A DNA stretch of 32,797 bases from Dysgonomonas sp. ZJ279 (GCF_011039205.1 NZ_JAAKEL010000028.1:1-32797); one strand, 5' to 3'. Shown: positions 8,306 through 17,629, numbered from the stretch's first letter. Notes: generated by a model from the letters alone, not told the origin. Translations and numbers: made by a program.

Positions 8306-9517
8306 TTATAAATTCACAAGAAGCCCCGAATAACTTGGAATTGAATGACTTACAGAATACTTTCTATGATAACTCATTCTTGCACCAGCACTTAGCCGCA
8401 AACACAATTCATCTGAGAAGAGAAGTTCCAATATCGAGTTTGTTAAATTAACTTCATATTCTTTTTTATTTTTTCTATTTCCTATTTTAGCAACCCTGGC
8501 ATTTATATCATTTTGGAACATTTCCTGCATACCAAATCCATCTGATGCAACAATCGGCAAGCCATGCATCAACATTTCAATGCCTGTATAACTACATTGC
8601 TCTGTATAGGAGGGAATCACACCTATGTCTGCTATTCTGTATAATTTTTCCAGTTCATTATGAGATATTTGCCCGGTAAACGTAATCTTTGATGAAAATT
8701 GTTTACTTAATTTAAAAATCTCTTCCGGGGAAAACATATTGCCAACCAATATAAGCCTACATGAGGAATATTTTTTTAATACTTTTTCAAAACTATTCAA
8801 AAGCTGTGGTACACCCTTGGGGATGGTAAGGCGCCCTACGGCAATAATAACCTTCTCTTTTCCATCAATATAGTATTTTTCTTTTAACTTATTCTTTTCT
8901 CTTGTCAGAATATTTTTATATGAATCAATTAAATAATTTGACATATAATAGATTTTATCCGTACTAATTTTATATATTTTTTCTAATACATTAGAAGTTT
9001 GTTTAGATAAACTAATTATTCTATCCACTTGATCAAAAATTTGTTTTGTCTTTTTAATATCCTCCACTATCTTTGAATCATTATTCTTTTGCTCTCTTAA
9101 TATCTTCATCAATTGGGGAACATCTCCTAACAAAGGTGCTGTCCATGACAAATCGTGTATAATAAAAACGACTTTCGATAATGGAAATAAATTTTTCAAT
9201 GATTCGACCAAATTTTCACAAGGGCTATGGTTTATAAAAAAAATATTGTCCGCAGAGTCTCTAATGTATAATCTAAGCAATTGACAGGCGACTGAAGAGC
9301 GCTCATTCAAATAGTTAATATTAAATTGGGGAAACAGAATATAATCAACATCTTTTTCTTTCCGTATTGTAAATTCTTTCTCTAGCGAATTAAACTCAAT
9401 AACTGTAATATTAATTTCTGGAATGTGCTTAAATATATAAATAACCTGCGAAAGGAATTTGCCAATACCATTGTACTGAGAAGATATATACTGATCTATT
9501 ATGTAGACATTTTTCAT
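8306..9517 (-). CDS. GT4-type glycosyltransferase of the GG-Bacteroidales peptide system
   Basis: This 403-residue GT-B glycosyltransferase has an N-terminal half with FVIDQ-like YIIDQYISSQYNGIGKFL and a C-terminal donor domain: IIAVGRLTIPKGVPQLLNSF, ILVGNMFSPEEI, GVIPSYTEQCSYTGIEMLMH (the EX7E region) and GLPIVASDGFGMQEMF. Length and N-terminus match my memory of TIGR04157, the glycosyltransferase family defined by its neighbourhood with radical SAM maturases and GG peptides. The first ATG is at 9517 (MKNVYIIDQ); a TTG lies three codons earlier. The gene starts 6 nt before the stop of the LanC-like gene, so translation is probably coupled. It is the last gene of the core operon. Confidence 0.85.
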   Translation of the reverse strand: MKNVYIIDQYISSQYNGIGKFLSQVIYIFKHIPEINITVIEFNSLEKEFTIRKEKDVDYILFPQFNINYLNERSSVACQLLRLYIRDSADNIFFINHSPCENLVESLKNLFPLSKVVFIIHDLSWTAPLLGDVPQLMKILREQKNNDSKIVEDIKKTKQIFDQVDRIISLSKQTSNVLEKIYKISTDKIYYMSNYLIDSYKNILTREKNKLKEKYYIDGKEKVIIAVGRLTIPKGVPQLLNSFEKVLKKYSSCRLILVGNMFSPEEIFKLSKQFSSKITFTGQISHNELEKLYRIADIGVIPSYTEQCSYTGIEMLMHGLPIVASDGFGMQEMFQNDINARVAKIGNRKNKKEYEVNLTNSILELLFSDELCLRLSAGARMSYHRKYSVSHSIPSYSGLLVNL

Positions 9518-9522
9518 AAAAT

Positions 9523-10197
9523 TCAATTTATAATTATCGAGGATAAACCATTAGATAAGCCCAAAGGATAAGATTCAATTTTCTTTATGTCAAATTCAGC
9601 CAGGCTATTTTTTGCAATATCAATTTCTCCTACATATTCAAAGATACCTTTTTCGATAAATTCTATATATTGAGTGGAAACATTACAGAACATTCCTTCA
9701 TTATCGGTATTATTTATACTTTTTATTTTATGATATAATTCGATGAGATAAGTTTGATCAAATGGACATTTACTTTTCTGGATTTTACACCCTTTTATAT
9801 GCATTAAAATATAATGAAGCAATCCTTGTAAGCCAGTCTCAAAGCTGTCATCTGAAACACGTCTAATATCTGATAACATTATGGATCTATTTATTTCAAT
9901 ACAAATATCAGAACTATCAGCTTCTACAAAGTTATTTTGTATCAAATATTCTACACCCCAGCCTATTCCGGATAAGCCTGATTTAAGACCGATAGGCATT
10001 CTTTTGTTTAGTTTATTTAAAACTTCATCGAGTAAATCTCCGGCAAAGCATTCATATGTATTATTATCTGTTTCCTTGCTTAATAAATAGAAAGTTATTG
10101 CAATTCCCATTTTTCCTTCTAATAATCCTAATTCTTTACAAAATCCGGAATTAAGCATTAAATGATGTATCAAACGCTGTTTTAAATTAAATTCCAT
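9523..10197 (-). CDS. LanC-like protein, short form, without zinc ligands
   Basis: This 224-residue protein has the inner-helix glycine motifs of LanC-type (alpha/alpha)-barrel proteins: GLLEGKMGIAITFYLL, GLKSGLSGIGWGVEYL and, at the C-terminus, LGLSNGLSSIIIN. It lacks the Cys ... CHG zinc-binding motifs needed for lanthionine cyclisation. It resembles the 303-residue paralogue at 17858-18769 in the N-terminal 90 residues and at the last motif, but is about 80 residues shorter, as if the middle were deleted. It lies between the HlyD and glycosyltransferase genes. A scaffold or substrate-binding role is more likely than cyclase activity. Confidence 0.7.
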   Translation of the reverse strand: MEFNLKQRLIHHLMLNSGFCKELGLLEGKMGIAITFYLLSKETDNNTYECFAGDLLDEVLNKLNKRMPIGLKSGLSGIGWGVEYLIQNNFVEADSSDICIEINRSIMLSDIRRVSDDSFETGLQGLLHYILMHIKGCKIQKSKCPFDQTYLIELYHKIKSINNTDNEGMFCNVSTQYIEFIEKGIFEYVGEIDIAKNSLAEFDIKKIESYPLGLSNGLSSIIIN

Positions 10198-10277
10198 ACC
10201 TCTATGTTTTTCTTTTTAAACTTTCAAGATTAACCCATATTAATTCCGAAACAACTTACATTTTCAAAAGTTATTCA

Positions 10278-11687
10278 TTAATCCATACTTTCTGTCCAAA
10301 TTTTTCTAAGGGGCATAAAGAACCGTTCGAGTAATGAAATATCTTCAGCTATGATATCTGCCTGGGCTTCCATTTCGGGTAGGTAGGGAAGCTCCTTCTT
10401 GTATGTTGTGGTCAACCCTTGTGGCAATTCTATCTCCACAGTATAGAAACTTACTCCCTGTGCATCTTTTATAGGAACCATCGATATATTTTTCACTCTT
10501 CCTTTGATAATACCATATTCATTATCTGGAAAATTTGCAAAGCGAATATTAACTTTTTGTCCGGGTTTTACTTTGCCAGAACGTGTCATTGGCATTTGGG
10601 CTTTTCCTACGATTTCCTTATTGTTATCAGGTATAACCGTGAACACGGTTTCACCGGCAGTCACATTTTGATTCTTTGTCCAATAATTGGTAAATGTGAC
10701 CTGCCCCCCTATCGGAGAAATAAGAACGTAATTTAACTCCCATGTTTGTATTTCCATTAATAATTGGGTAATAAATGTTTTCAACTGGGTTTCTAATGTA
10801 TTCTTTTTATCCTGATATTGGTATTCTATGTCTAGTAGATTTTCCTCCATTTGGGTAATTTGCATTTCCGTATTTTGTATGGTTGATTGCATATTTTCTA
10901 AAGAAAGATAGCCTTGTAGGTATTTGTTTTTTGAAGATTCCAATTCTTCTGGCGAGATGACTCCCCGTTTATTTAGGAGGGAATCACGTTGATATTGATT
11001 CCGATTGAGTTGGAATTGTTCTTTAACTATTGCTTTTTGACCTATCATATTGTTATAATACTCCTGATATTGGCTAATCCGTTCTTTCATGAAATCAATC
11101 TTTTGGGTATAATACTGTAAGCGTTTGAATTCATGGTAATTAAAAAGAGTGATATAAAAATTAGAATATAGAGGTTGTATTGAACCTAAATTTAGATCTT
11201 TAGGAGGCAGGGATAAAATTGTGTCTACATTTATGTTTAATTGACTGAGATATAGTTTCAGGGTTTGTATATCGTTTGTATTTGCCGGATTTTCTATGAT
11301 TGCCATGTAACCTCCTGCTTTCATAGTCTGCTTGTCCTGAATTTTTAATTCCTGTATTTTGCCTGAAGTGCGGGCAATCATTGACGCTACCGGAGTACTT
11401 CCGGTAAGGGTCATCGAGGTAGTTATAATGTCTGGATATTTGAAAACTGCACTACCTATCAGGATGATTACGATTATAATAGCAATTATCGTAATGCCTC
11501 GCCTGAGTATCCATGAAGGGACATGCCCCAATACTTCCTGGAACTCTTCACTTCTTAGTTCTATTTTGGAATCGCTCTTTGAAGCCTCAACTAGCGTAAA
11601 ACCACAACTTCTTTTTGATTTTTCAGATTCAGGTGTATCTTTTACTCCGTCTAAACTTTTTATATTATTTTGTCCTTTATCCATCAT
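10278..11687 (-). CDS. HlyD-family membrane fusion (adaptor) protein
   Basis: This 469-residue adaptor protein belongs to a type I-like peptide exporter. A cytoplasmic N-terminus is followed by one membrane segment (WILRRGITIIAIIIVIILIGSAV, about 58-80). A biotinyl-lipoyl-like piece (SGKIQELKIQDKQTMKAG) comes next, then a long coiled-coil hairpin (about 170-310) and a beta-barrel (VGKAQMPMTRSGKVKPGQKVNIRF). It would connect the C39 ABC transporter to an outer-membrane channel, which is not in this window. It starts 7 nt after the transporter stop, so the two are in one operon. Confidence 0.9.
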   Translation of the reverse strand: MMDKGQNNIKSLDGVKDTPESEKSKRSCGFTLVEASKSDSKIELRSEEFQEVLGHVPSWILRRGITIIAIIIVIILIGSAVFKYPDIITTSMTLTGSTPVASMIARTSGKIQELKIQDKQTMKAGGYMAIIENPANTNDIQTLKLYLSQLNINVDTILSLPPKDLNLGSIQPLYSNFYITLFNYHEFKRLQYYTQKIDFMKERISQYQEYYNNMIGQKAIVKEQFQLNRNQYQRDSLLNKRGVISPEELESSKNKYLQGYLSLENMQSTIQNTEMQITQMEENLLDIEYQYQDKKNTLETQLKTFITQLLMEIQTWELNYVLISPIGGQVTFTNYWTKNQNVTAGETVFTVIPDNNKEIVGKAQMPMTRSGKVKPGQKVNIRFANFPDNEYGIIKGRVKNISMVPIKDAQGVSFYTVEIELPQGLTTTYKKELPYLPEMEAQADIIAEDISLLERFFMPLRKIWTESMD

Positions 11688-11694
11688 ATCTTCT

Positions 11695-13905
11695 TTACAT
11701 GCCCAACTCCAATTGATTTTTCACCAAAGTGTAATAAACCCCTTTTTTCTCTGTCAACTCTTTGTGTGTACCCTCTTCGAGTATTTCACCCTTTTCCATA
11801 ACGACAATATTATCTGCATTTTGTACTGTACTTAAACGGTGGGCTACAATAATAACTGTCTTACCTTTGTAAAATTGATTTAAGTTATCTAATATTATTC
11901 TTTCATTATTTGCATCTAAAGCGTTAGTCGCTTCATCAAAATACAAAAAGTCCGGGTTCTTATATACGGCTCTTGCTATTAAAAGACGTTGCCGTTGTCC
12001 TTGACTGATACCGTTTCCTTCCATTCCTATTTTTGTATTGTATTTAAGAGGCAGTGATTCTATAAATTCTTTGATATTAGCCACTTCTACAGAATGAAGT
12101 AATTTTTCCTTATCTATAATATCTTCGCCTACTGCAATATTATTGGCAATAGTATCCGAAAAGATAAACCCGTCCTGCATGACAGCTCCTGATTTTTGAC
12201 GCCACAGGTGCGGGTTAATGTCGTCAAGAATGAGGTCATTTATCTTAATTTTTCCTTTATTGGGCTGATAGAAAGCTAACAAAAGCTTTATCAGAGTAGT
12301 CTTACCACTTCCGCTTGCTCCAACTATCGCAGTCACTTTGTTCTCTGGTATAGTCAGGTTAATTCCGTTCAAAACATAGTCTCTATCGGCTCCGTCGTAG
12401 CTGAAGTACAAATCCTTTATGTGGATTGTTTTTTCTGTTGGCAGCTCAGTTATTTGCGATTCTATGCCTTGCTCTTCATCGTCTTTATTGTGGATTTCAT
12501 TTAGCCTGTCGAGGCTTATTTTAGCATCTTGTGCTGCTTGTACGAAGCCTATAACTTGACCGACAGGTCCCGACAGCTGTCCTATAATATAGCTTACAGC
12601 CATCATCATACCCAGTGTCATGCTTCCTTCTATTACGGAACGGGCTGCGATAAACGAAATAAACAGAGAAGTTGTTTGGCTGAAGAAGACCGAACCCATT
12701 TGCTGATATTGTCCTAAAGCAAGGCCTTTGATGCTGATCTTAAAGAGCTTTATTTGTATTCGTTCCCATTTCCAGCGTTGCTGCTTTTCGCAGTTATTGA
12801 GCTTTATTTCCTGCATTCCCGTTACTATTTGTACAAGGTTGCTTTGTTCTGCCGATGCCTGCGAGAAGCGTGCCATATCTAATTTGCGGCGGTAACGCAG
12901 AAATAATAATATCCATCCAATATATAATGCATTGCCCAATATGAATACGCCCAGTATCGTAAGATTGTAATAGGCTAGTATAGCCCCAAATATGATGAAG
13001 TTGACAAATGAAAATAAGGTAGTCAGTGTAGATCCGGTCAAAAAAGATTTGATCCGGTCATTGTCTCCGATACGTTGCATGATATCTCCCACATTCTTTG
13101 TATCGAAGAAACGAAGGGGCAGTTTCATCAATTTAGCGAGGAAGTCTGATATTAAAGATATGCTGATACGGCTGTTGACATGAAGTGTAATCCAGTTGCG
13201 GATAAACTCTACTGTAAGTTGTGTGACAAATAGTATCAATTGAGCGATTAATACTAATGTTATAAAACTTAGGTTACTGTTACCGATACCCTGATCTACT
13301 ACTGCTTGTGTCAGGAAAGGCAGTATCAACGAGAGGACACTACCTACTAGTAATCCGATAATCAATTGTATAACTTGTGATCTGTAGGGCTTCAGGTAAC
13401 GCAAAAAATAGCTTATGCTTTTACCGGAATTTTCCAATCCATCGTCATGGATGTAAAAATCGGGAGTAGGTTCTAAGATTAAAGCTGTACCTATATCTTC
13501 TCCTGTCAGGCGTGATGTGATCCAGCATTTGAGGAATTCTTTTTCATTTAAAATATATTTTTCTCCTGCCGGGTCTGAAATTTTAATTATGTATTCACTT
13601 CCTTTCTTTTTAATGTCGTAACAGACTACAAAGTGATTTTGGTTCCAATGTAAAACGCAGGGAAATGGTTTTTCGTTTACTAGTTGATCGAAAGTCGTTT
13701 TTATGCCGTTAGTCCTGAAGCCAATTGCTTCGGCAGCATCACTGATTCCCAACATGGATACACCTTCGCGGGTTATAAAACTCTTTTCACGCAAATACTG
13801 CACAGAGAAACTGCGTCCATAGTATTTGGCTATCATTCGCAAACACGTAGGACCGCAATCCATCGAATCTAATTGACGGTATGAAGGGAAATTTTTAATT
13901 TTCAT
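11695..13905 (-). CDS. Peptidase-containing ABC exporter (C39 domain, permease and ATPase)
   Basis: This 736-residue bacteriocin-type exporter has an N-terminal C39 protease domain with the catalytic Cys17 in LDSMDCGPTC, His91 in NQNHFVVCYD and Asp111 in ISDPAG. Residues 165-450 hold the membrane domain. The ATPase has Walker A GASGSGKTT, signature ISQGQRQRLLIARA, Walker B FLYFDEATNALD and switch VAHRLST. It would cut the precursors after the GG of their leaders and export the cores to the periplasm. The ATG overlaps the TGA of the radical SAM gene (ATGA, 13905-13902), so expression is coupled. A decayed copy of its 5' end exists at 23745-23913. Confidence 0.95.
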   Translation of the reverse strand: MKIKNFPSYRQLDSMDCGPTCLRMIAKYYGRSFSVQYLREKSFITREGVSMLGISDAAEAIGFRTNGIKTTFDQLVNEKPFPCVLHWNQNHFVVCYDIKKKGSEYIIKISDPAGEKYILNEKEFLKCWITSRLTGEDIGTALILEPTPDFYIHDDGLENSGKSISYFLRYLKPYRSQVIQLIIGLLVGSVLSLILPFLTQAVVDQGIGNSNLSFITLVLIAQLILFVTQLTVEFIRNWITLHVNSRISISLISDFLAKLMKLPLRFFDTKNVGDIMQRIGDNDRIKSFLTGSTLTTLFSFVNFIIFGAILAYYNLTILGVFILGNALYIGWILLFLRYRRKLDMARFSQASAEQSNLVQIVTGMQEIKLNNCEKQQRWKWERIQIKLFKISIKGLALGQYQQMGSVFFSQTTSLFISFIAARSVIEGSMTLGMMMAVSYIIGQLSGPVGQVIGFVQAAQDAKISLDRLNEIHNKDDEEQGIESQITELPTEKTIHIKDLYFSYDGADRDYVLNGINLTIPENKVTAIVGASGSGKTTLIKLLLAFYQPNKGKIKINDLILDDINPHLWRQKSGAVMQDGFIFSDTIANNIAVGEDIIDKEKLLHSVEVANIKEFIESLPLKYNTKIGMEGNGISQGQRQRLLIARAVYKNPDFLYFDEATNALDANNERIILDNLNQFYKGKTVIIVAHRLSTVQNADNIVVMEKGEILEEGTHKELTEKKGVYYTLVKNQLELGM

Positions 13906-15239
13906 CTGTAATTTAAAAGTGGAGCTAATGCTTTACCTGATTTTTCAAACTCTGTCATAATATAATCAAGAGTAATCTCTATTCCGGCTTTAAAACAATA
14001 CTTATTAAAGTCATCTCCTCGATGGACCTGATACATTTTTTGACTGCAAGGTGCAAAACACACAGGTAAATATTTACAGTTCATACAAATATCATTTTCA
14101 AATGTTGCTTTGGCTATTTTAATCGGTAATTTATCGTTATGCCACATGATCTGTCCATCTTCTGTCAAAACTCCGTCTTCTTTTTCTTTTTCAAAATTTC
14201 TGGCTGTACATTTAAAAACTCTTCCGTCATAATTAATAACAGCTTGTTTAAATTTGTCAGCATAACAAGTATAACCGGCACAATTGAGTATGTTTTTTTC
14301 AACTCTAAAACCGGCCTTTTCAAAAGTCAATTTAGCCTCTTCAAACTCCTTTATATCTAATTTGTCTTTATCTTTATCTTGCCAAACTTGCTGTAAGAGT
14401 ATCGTTATTTTATTTCTAACAGATAGAGGGAAAGAGTCAATTATAGAAGTAATGTCGTAAAACGAATCCATTGTGAAATTTATTCTTACAGCAAGGTTTT
14501 TAGGCTCTAATCTTTCTGCTAATAATATAATATTCTGAATAATTTTATCATATGAATTATGGTTATTATTCTGAAATCGGATGGTATTGTGGACTTCTCG
14601 TTTACCATCTAAGGTAATTTGCAGAGATTGCATATTTATTTCTTTAAAAAATGTAATGATTTCTTCATTGATAAGATACCCATTTGTAGTAATTCCTGAT
14701 TCAAATAATATACCACTATTTTCACATATTTTCTTTGCTTCCACAGCCAAAGTTTTCATAACTGTTTTATAACACAACAGAGGTTCTCCACCAAACCAAT
14801 CTAAGTAGAATACAGTCATTCGTTTTTGCTCAACCAAATTCTGAATATACTGTAAAGTGTTTGAAATTATAGATTTATTCATCCTTTTTTTAGAATGTGT
14901 TTCATAACAGTACCAACAGTTAAAATTACAATTTAAAGTAGGATTAATTGTAAGCCGGTATTCTTCGGAATTGAAAATATACATACGGTTCTTTAAAAGT
15001 AAAGATTGATTCGCTGTTTTGTCCAAATGAGTATCCTGTATAACACCTAATTTATACATTGTATTGAAAAAAACAGAGTTTTTTATTTGTAATTGTTCTA
15101 AGTCATCTGAATAATCCATCAATTCTTGATGCTTTGCACAATCAATTGAAAATAACAACTGTTTTAAGAGGTTGACACCAACAGTTGTATCTCCAATTTT
15201 TTTTATACAGTTATATTGGCTTAGAGTATATTTTTTCAT
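13902..15239 (-). CDS. Radical SAM/SPASM peptide maturase
   Basis: This 445-residue radical SAM enzyme carries the [4Fe-4S] motif CNFNCWYC (Cys104, 108, 111), the GGEP motif (GGEPLL at ~150) and TTNGYLI. Its C-terminal SPASM region has eight cysteines suitable for auxiliary clusters: C320, C325, C344, then CMNCKYLPVCFAPC (385-398) and C415. The first ~95 residues have no metal motif and may serve as leader-binding domain. It follows three cysteine-rich GG peptides and precedes the exporter, the usual order for a peptide maturase. Thioether (sactipeptide/ranthipeptide) or C-C cross-links are both possible. The bond formed cannot be read from the sequence. Confidence 0.93.
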   Translation of the reverse strand: MKKYTLSQYNCIKKIGDTTVGVNLLKQLLFSIDCAKHQELMDYSDDLEQLQIKNSVFFNTMYKLGVIQDTHLDKTANQSLLLKNRMYIFNSEEYRLTINPTLNCNFNCWYCYETHSKKRMNKSIISNTLQYIQNLVEQKRMTVFYLDWFGGEPLLCYKTVMKTLAVEAKKICENSGILFESGITTNGYLINEEIITFFKEINMQSLQITLDGKREVHNTIRFQNNNHNSYDKIIQNIILLAERLEPKNLAVRINFTMDSFYDITSIIDSFPLSVRNKITILLQQVWQDKDKDKLDIKEFEEAKLTFEKAGFRVEKNILNCAGYTCYADKFKQAVINYDGRVFKCTARNFEKEKEDGVLTEDGQIMWHNDKLPIKIAKATFENDICMNCKYLPVCFAPCSQKMYQVHRGDDFNKYCFKAGIEITLDYIMTEFEKSGKALAPLLNYR

Positions 15240-15268
15240 AGTATTATAAGTTATGTTATGTATTTATA

Positions 15269-15298
15269 AGAAAGGAGAATATTGCTACTCTCCCTTCT
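15269..15298 (-). terminator. Stem-loop between the precursor genes and the maturase gene
   Basis: AGAAAGGAGA (15269-15278) pairs with TCTCCCTTCT (15289-15298), a 10-bp stem with one wobble and a 10-nt loop, 15 nt beyond the third precursor stop. The following tract is AT-rich but has no strong T-run. It is likely a partial terminator or mRNA-stabilising hairpin that keeps precursor transcripts in excess over the enzymes. Confidence 0.55.
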
Positions 15299-15312
15299 CG
15301 TCATAATCTTTA

Positions 15313-15504
15313 TCAGTAAGTGCAAGTGCAAGAGCACCCAATTACATCATTCTGATTAGATGTAGCAGATGGAGCGTTATAAAATGTACAAGAACATGTA
15401 TGTGAACGGTTACTATTCACTACATCACGACCTCCTTTTAATTGCTTGAGTTCATTTGGACTCAACACTGTTTCATCGAGTTTGATTCTATTAATTTTTT
15501 TCAT
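15313..15504 (-). CDS. RiPP precursor peptide 3 of the five-cysteine family
   Basis: This 63-residue precursor has a 25-residue leader (MKKINRIKLDETVLSPNELK then QLKGG) and a 38-residue core. The core holds CSCTFYNAPS near its start and ends GCSCTCTY, giving five cysteines as CxC plus CxCxC and a C-terminal Tyr. Leader and core both align with the two peptides encoded just upstream. The leader fits the GG-Bacteroidales precursor type (TIGR04149-like, from memory). A longer linker (RDVVNSNRSHT) precedes the first cysteine here than in the siblings. Probable substrate of the adjacent radical SAM enzyme and C39 exporter. Confidence 0.9.
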   Translation of the reverse strand: MKKINRIKLDETVLSPNELKQLKGGRDVVNSNRSHTCSCTFYNAPSATSNQNDVIGCSCTCTY

Positions 15505-15518
15505 AATTTTTTAAGGAA

Positions 15519-15701
15519 TTAATATACACATGTACAAGCACAACCTTCGACACTATTATAATTCGTCAATGATGGTCCATTATAGAATTTACAATTGCAT
15601 CCGGAAGCAATATTTTTGTTCATATCACCACCTCTTAGTTGTTTGAGTTCTTCTTGTGATAATAGAACTTCCTCTAGTTTAATTTTTTTAATTCTTTTCA
15701 T
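15519..15701 (-). CDS. RiPP precursor peptide 2 of the five-cysteine family
   Basis: This 60-residue precursor is read from ATG 15701 (MKRIKKIKLEEVLLSQ), which gives exactly the same 25-residue leader length to GG as its siblings. An ATG two codons upstream (15707) is less likely. The core has GCNCKFYNGPS and ends GCACTCVY. The pattern CxC, FY-N/D, PS, GCxCTC and final Tyr is shared, while the linker between the cysteine groups varies (LTNYNSVE). The gene lies 14 nt from the next precursor and 13 nt from the previous one, so all three are on one transcript. Confidence 0.88.
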   Translation of the reverse strand: MKRIKKIKLEEVLLSQEELKQLRGGDMNKNIASGCNCKFYNGPSLTNYNSVEGCACTCVY

Positions 15702-15714
15702 AATCATAAACTTT

Positions 15715-15900
15715 TTAATATCCTACACATGTGCAACTACAGCCGCCTACTGTATTCTTATTGGTATATGATGGGGCATCATAAAAGGTACAACTACATG
15801 ACGAAACTTTATTAATATTTTTATCGCCTCCTTTTAGTTGTTTAAGCTCGTCATTTGTTAACAACTCCTTGTGTAATTCCAGTTTTTTAAACTTTTTCAT
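15715..15900 (-). CDS. RiPP precursor peptide 1 of the five-cysteine family
   Basis: This 61-residue precursor has a 25-residue leader ending DELKQLKGG. The core has SSCSCTFYDAPS near its start and ends GGCSCTCVGY. It keeps the five-cysteine layout of its two siblings but has one extra Gly before the final Tyr. It is first in the tandem array, 74 nt after the S41 protease gene. The three genes differ mainly between the two cysteine groups, as expected of duplicated precursors under selection for the cross-linking residues. Confidence 0.9.
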   Translation of the reverse strand: MKKFKKLELHKELLTNDELKQLKGGDKNINKVSSCSCTFYDAPSYTNKNTVGGCSCTCVGY

Positions 15901-15974
15901 GTTTTTTGATTTTAATGTTAAATATATTTACAGAACGCTCTATCTATTATCTCTAAAAAGAATTAAAAGCCAGA

Positions 15975-17351
15975 TTAATTCTTACTGTTAAAATATTTCA
16001 TTGCAGTATCTAAAACAGTATCTTTCCCATTCAAAAAATCAGACACGTTTTGTTTAGTTATAATATCTGGTTGAATACCTTTTCCTACGAAAGGTTTACC
16101 AGAATATGGAAATAAAATCCGAAGAGAACAGATTCTCGCCAACGCTCCGTGAGGAAGCGGCACCATTAAGGGTGCACCTGTAGAACCACCTGTCGGTTCA
16201 CCTATTAATAGTGGCCTATTGGGAACCTCATAAATATTTACCAAAAAGTCTTCTGCGGCAGAAAAAGTATACTTACCTATCAGAATTATAACAGGACAAT
16301 CAAATGGTTTTATTTTTTTATCTACAATTATTGTATCAGGGTTGTTTTCTTTGTATGCTTTTCCTAAATAAAAGTCTTTGTATTCATCGCGATAATTCCC
16401 TTGAGACCTACCATAACTATCATTAATTCTCGTCTGTGAACCAAAAGACAAGAACGTTCTATTATGCTCCAAATACATTTGTAAATGCTCAGCGACATTG
16501 CTAGAACCGCCACCATTAGCTCTTAAATCAATAACCAGTCCTTTGGCTTTTTCGTTTACCAGTGATGCTAATGAATCTATTTCCGTACATAGTGTTTCCG
16601 GCCAAAAGGCTCTTATATTCAATATGGCAATTTCACCATCCCACGTAAGGTTTATCCTGCTTCTATTCTGCTGCTTAGTTTCCTTAGCCCATACCCAATA
16701 TGAATCATTTGGGGTTCGAGTCGTTTCTCCATTTCTTTCTATGGAAAAATTTACAATACTACCATCTACTTTTCTTGCCCTTCCTTTTAAGTATGTGTCT
16801 TTCCGGCCACTTAGTAATTTTGAAATAGATTGAAACCATCTATGATTGTCCGTTGATGCAGAAATATCAGGATAAACATATTGTTCAATGTATTTTTTTA
16901 CAGGGATATCCTCTATTTCAAGAATTTCAGCTCCTAAAAGAGTAGAATCTATACCTGCATTCTTTCTAATTGTTGTAAAATAAATTTTTCCATCTATATC
17001 TGTAACATTGGCAGGAATGTAATCATTATACTCATTCCAACCATAAGTCCTTTCGATAAGTTCGGTGTGTCCGTCATTAAATGAAGCTATAAACCGTTGT
17101 AAGGCATCATAGTATTCAATATCATTAGTTGTATTTAAAATTATGGGGATTGTTGAATTATATAAACTATCTAAATCAAAATCTATCCGATCTATATTTA
17201 CAAAGTTGTATTTTATTTCAGACCAAACTTTACTTAATCCAAAGAGCTTGTCTTGTTGAGTATTAATCTGTGGATAACTTATGTTATTACTTTGAGTATA
17301 TCCATAAATTTGAATAAATAAAGCAAAAATTAAAATAATACTTTTTTTCAT
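15975..17351 (-). CDS. S41-family (tail-specific/C-terminal processing) secreted peptidase
   Basis: This 458-residue protein has an N-terminal signal peptide (MKKSIILIFALFIQIYGYTQ). An S41 N-terminal helical part with SFNDGHTEL precedes a PDZ-like region (LGAEILEIEDIPVKKYI) and the catalytic domain. The domain shows GLVIDLRANGGGSS and the nucleophile Ser364 in YTFSAAEDFL, and ends with PFVGKGIQPDI. It acts in the periplasm or on the outer surface. Its location directly upstream of the precursors suggests it trims exported peptides or gives protection, but no direct link is visible. Its upstream region holds the best promoter candidate of the core operon. Confidence 0.88.
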   Translation of the reverse strand: MKKSIILIFALFIQIYGYTQSNNISYPQINTQQDKLFGLSKVWSEIKYNFVNIDRIDFDLDSLYNSTIPIILNTTNDIEYYDALQRFIASFNDGHTELIERTYGWNEYNDYIPANVTDIDGKIYFTTIRKNAGIDSTLLGAEILEIEDIPVKKYIEQYVYPDISASTDNHRWFQSISKLLSGRKDTYLKGRARKVDGSIVNFSIERNGETTRTPNDSYWVWAKETKQQNRSRINLTWDGEIAILNIRAFWPETLCTEIDSLASLVNEKAKGLVIDLRANGGGSSNVAEHLQMYLEHNRTFLSFGSQTRINDSYGRSQGNYRDEYKDFYLGKAYKENNPDTIIVDKKIKPFDCPVIILIGKYTFSAAEDFLVNIYEVPNRPLLIGEPTGGSTGAPLMVPLPHGALARICSLRILFPYSGKPFVGKGIQPDIITKQNVSDFLNGKDTVLDTAMKYFNSKN

Positions 17352-17457
17352 CTTTATAAGTGTGTTAATTTATAAATTTAAACTAACTAGTATTAATACA
17401 TTAAATATATTAACATCATTTTTTCAGGTACCTTGATTGTTTTCGGTATAGTCTATT

Positions 17458-17490
17458 CAATAATAATCTTTAATATTATAAAGACGCAAA
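17458..17490 (-). promoter_or_regulatory. Candidate Bacteroidota promoter for the S41-precursor operon
   Basis: On the minus strand TTTG (17490-17487) is followed after 21 nt by TATTATTG (17465-17458). This matches the Bacteroides -33 TTTG and 7 of 8 positions of the -7 TAnnTTTG consensus. It lies after the upstream terminator and about 105 nt before the S41 start. In AT-rich DNA such matches are not rare. Confidence 0.35.
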
Positions 17491-17525
17491 TCAAAAAATA
17501 AGATTGATCACATTAAACATCATTT

Positions 17526-17559
17526 AAAAATTTGGGCGCAGTTTAACCTTTACGCCAAA
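17526..17559 (-). terminator. Stem-loop terminator of the glycosyltransferase/LanC operon
   Basis: On the minus strand TTTGGCG (17559-17553) pairs with CGCCCAAA (17538-17531) with one bulged C, and is followed by a short T-tract (17530-17526). It lies about 300 nt after the LanC-like gene and before the S41 promoter candidate. Confidence 0.5.
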
Positions 17560-17629
17560 GCACTTTTATTGAAATACAATTTTCATTAATGAAAAAACAT
17601 CAATATTAGCCCCTATAAAGTTAACATAT

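Noticed and set aside
11359-11835. Plus-strand frame of 158 codons across the HlyD/ABC gene junction
   Set aside because: Both minus-strand genes here are well supported by domains. The plus-strand product has no domain and spans two genes.
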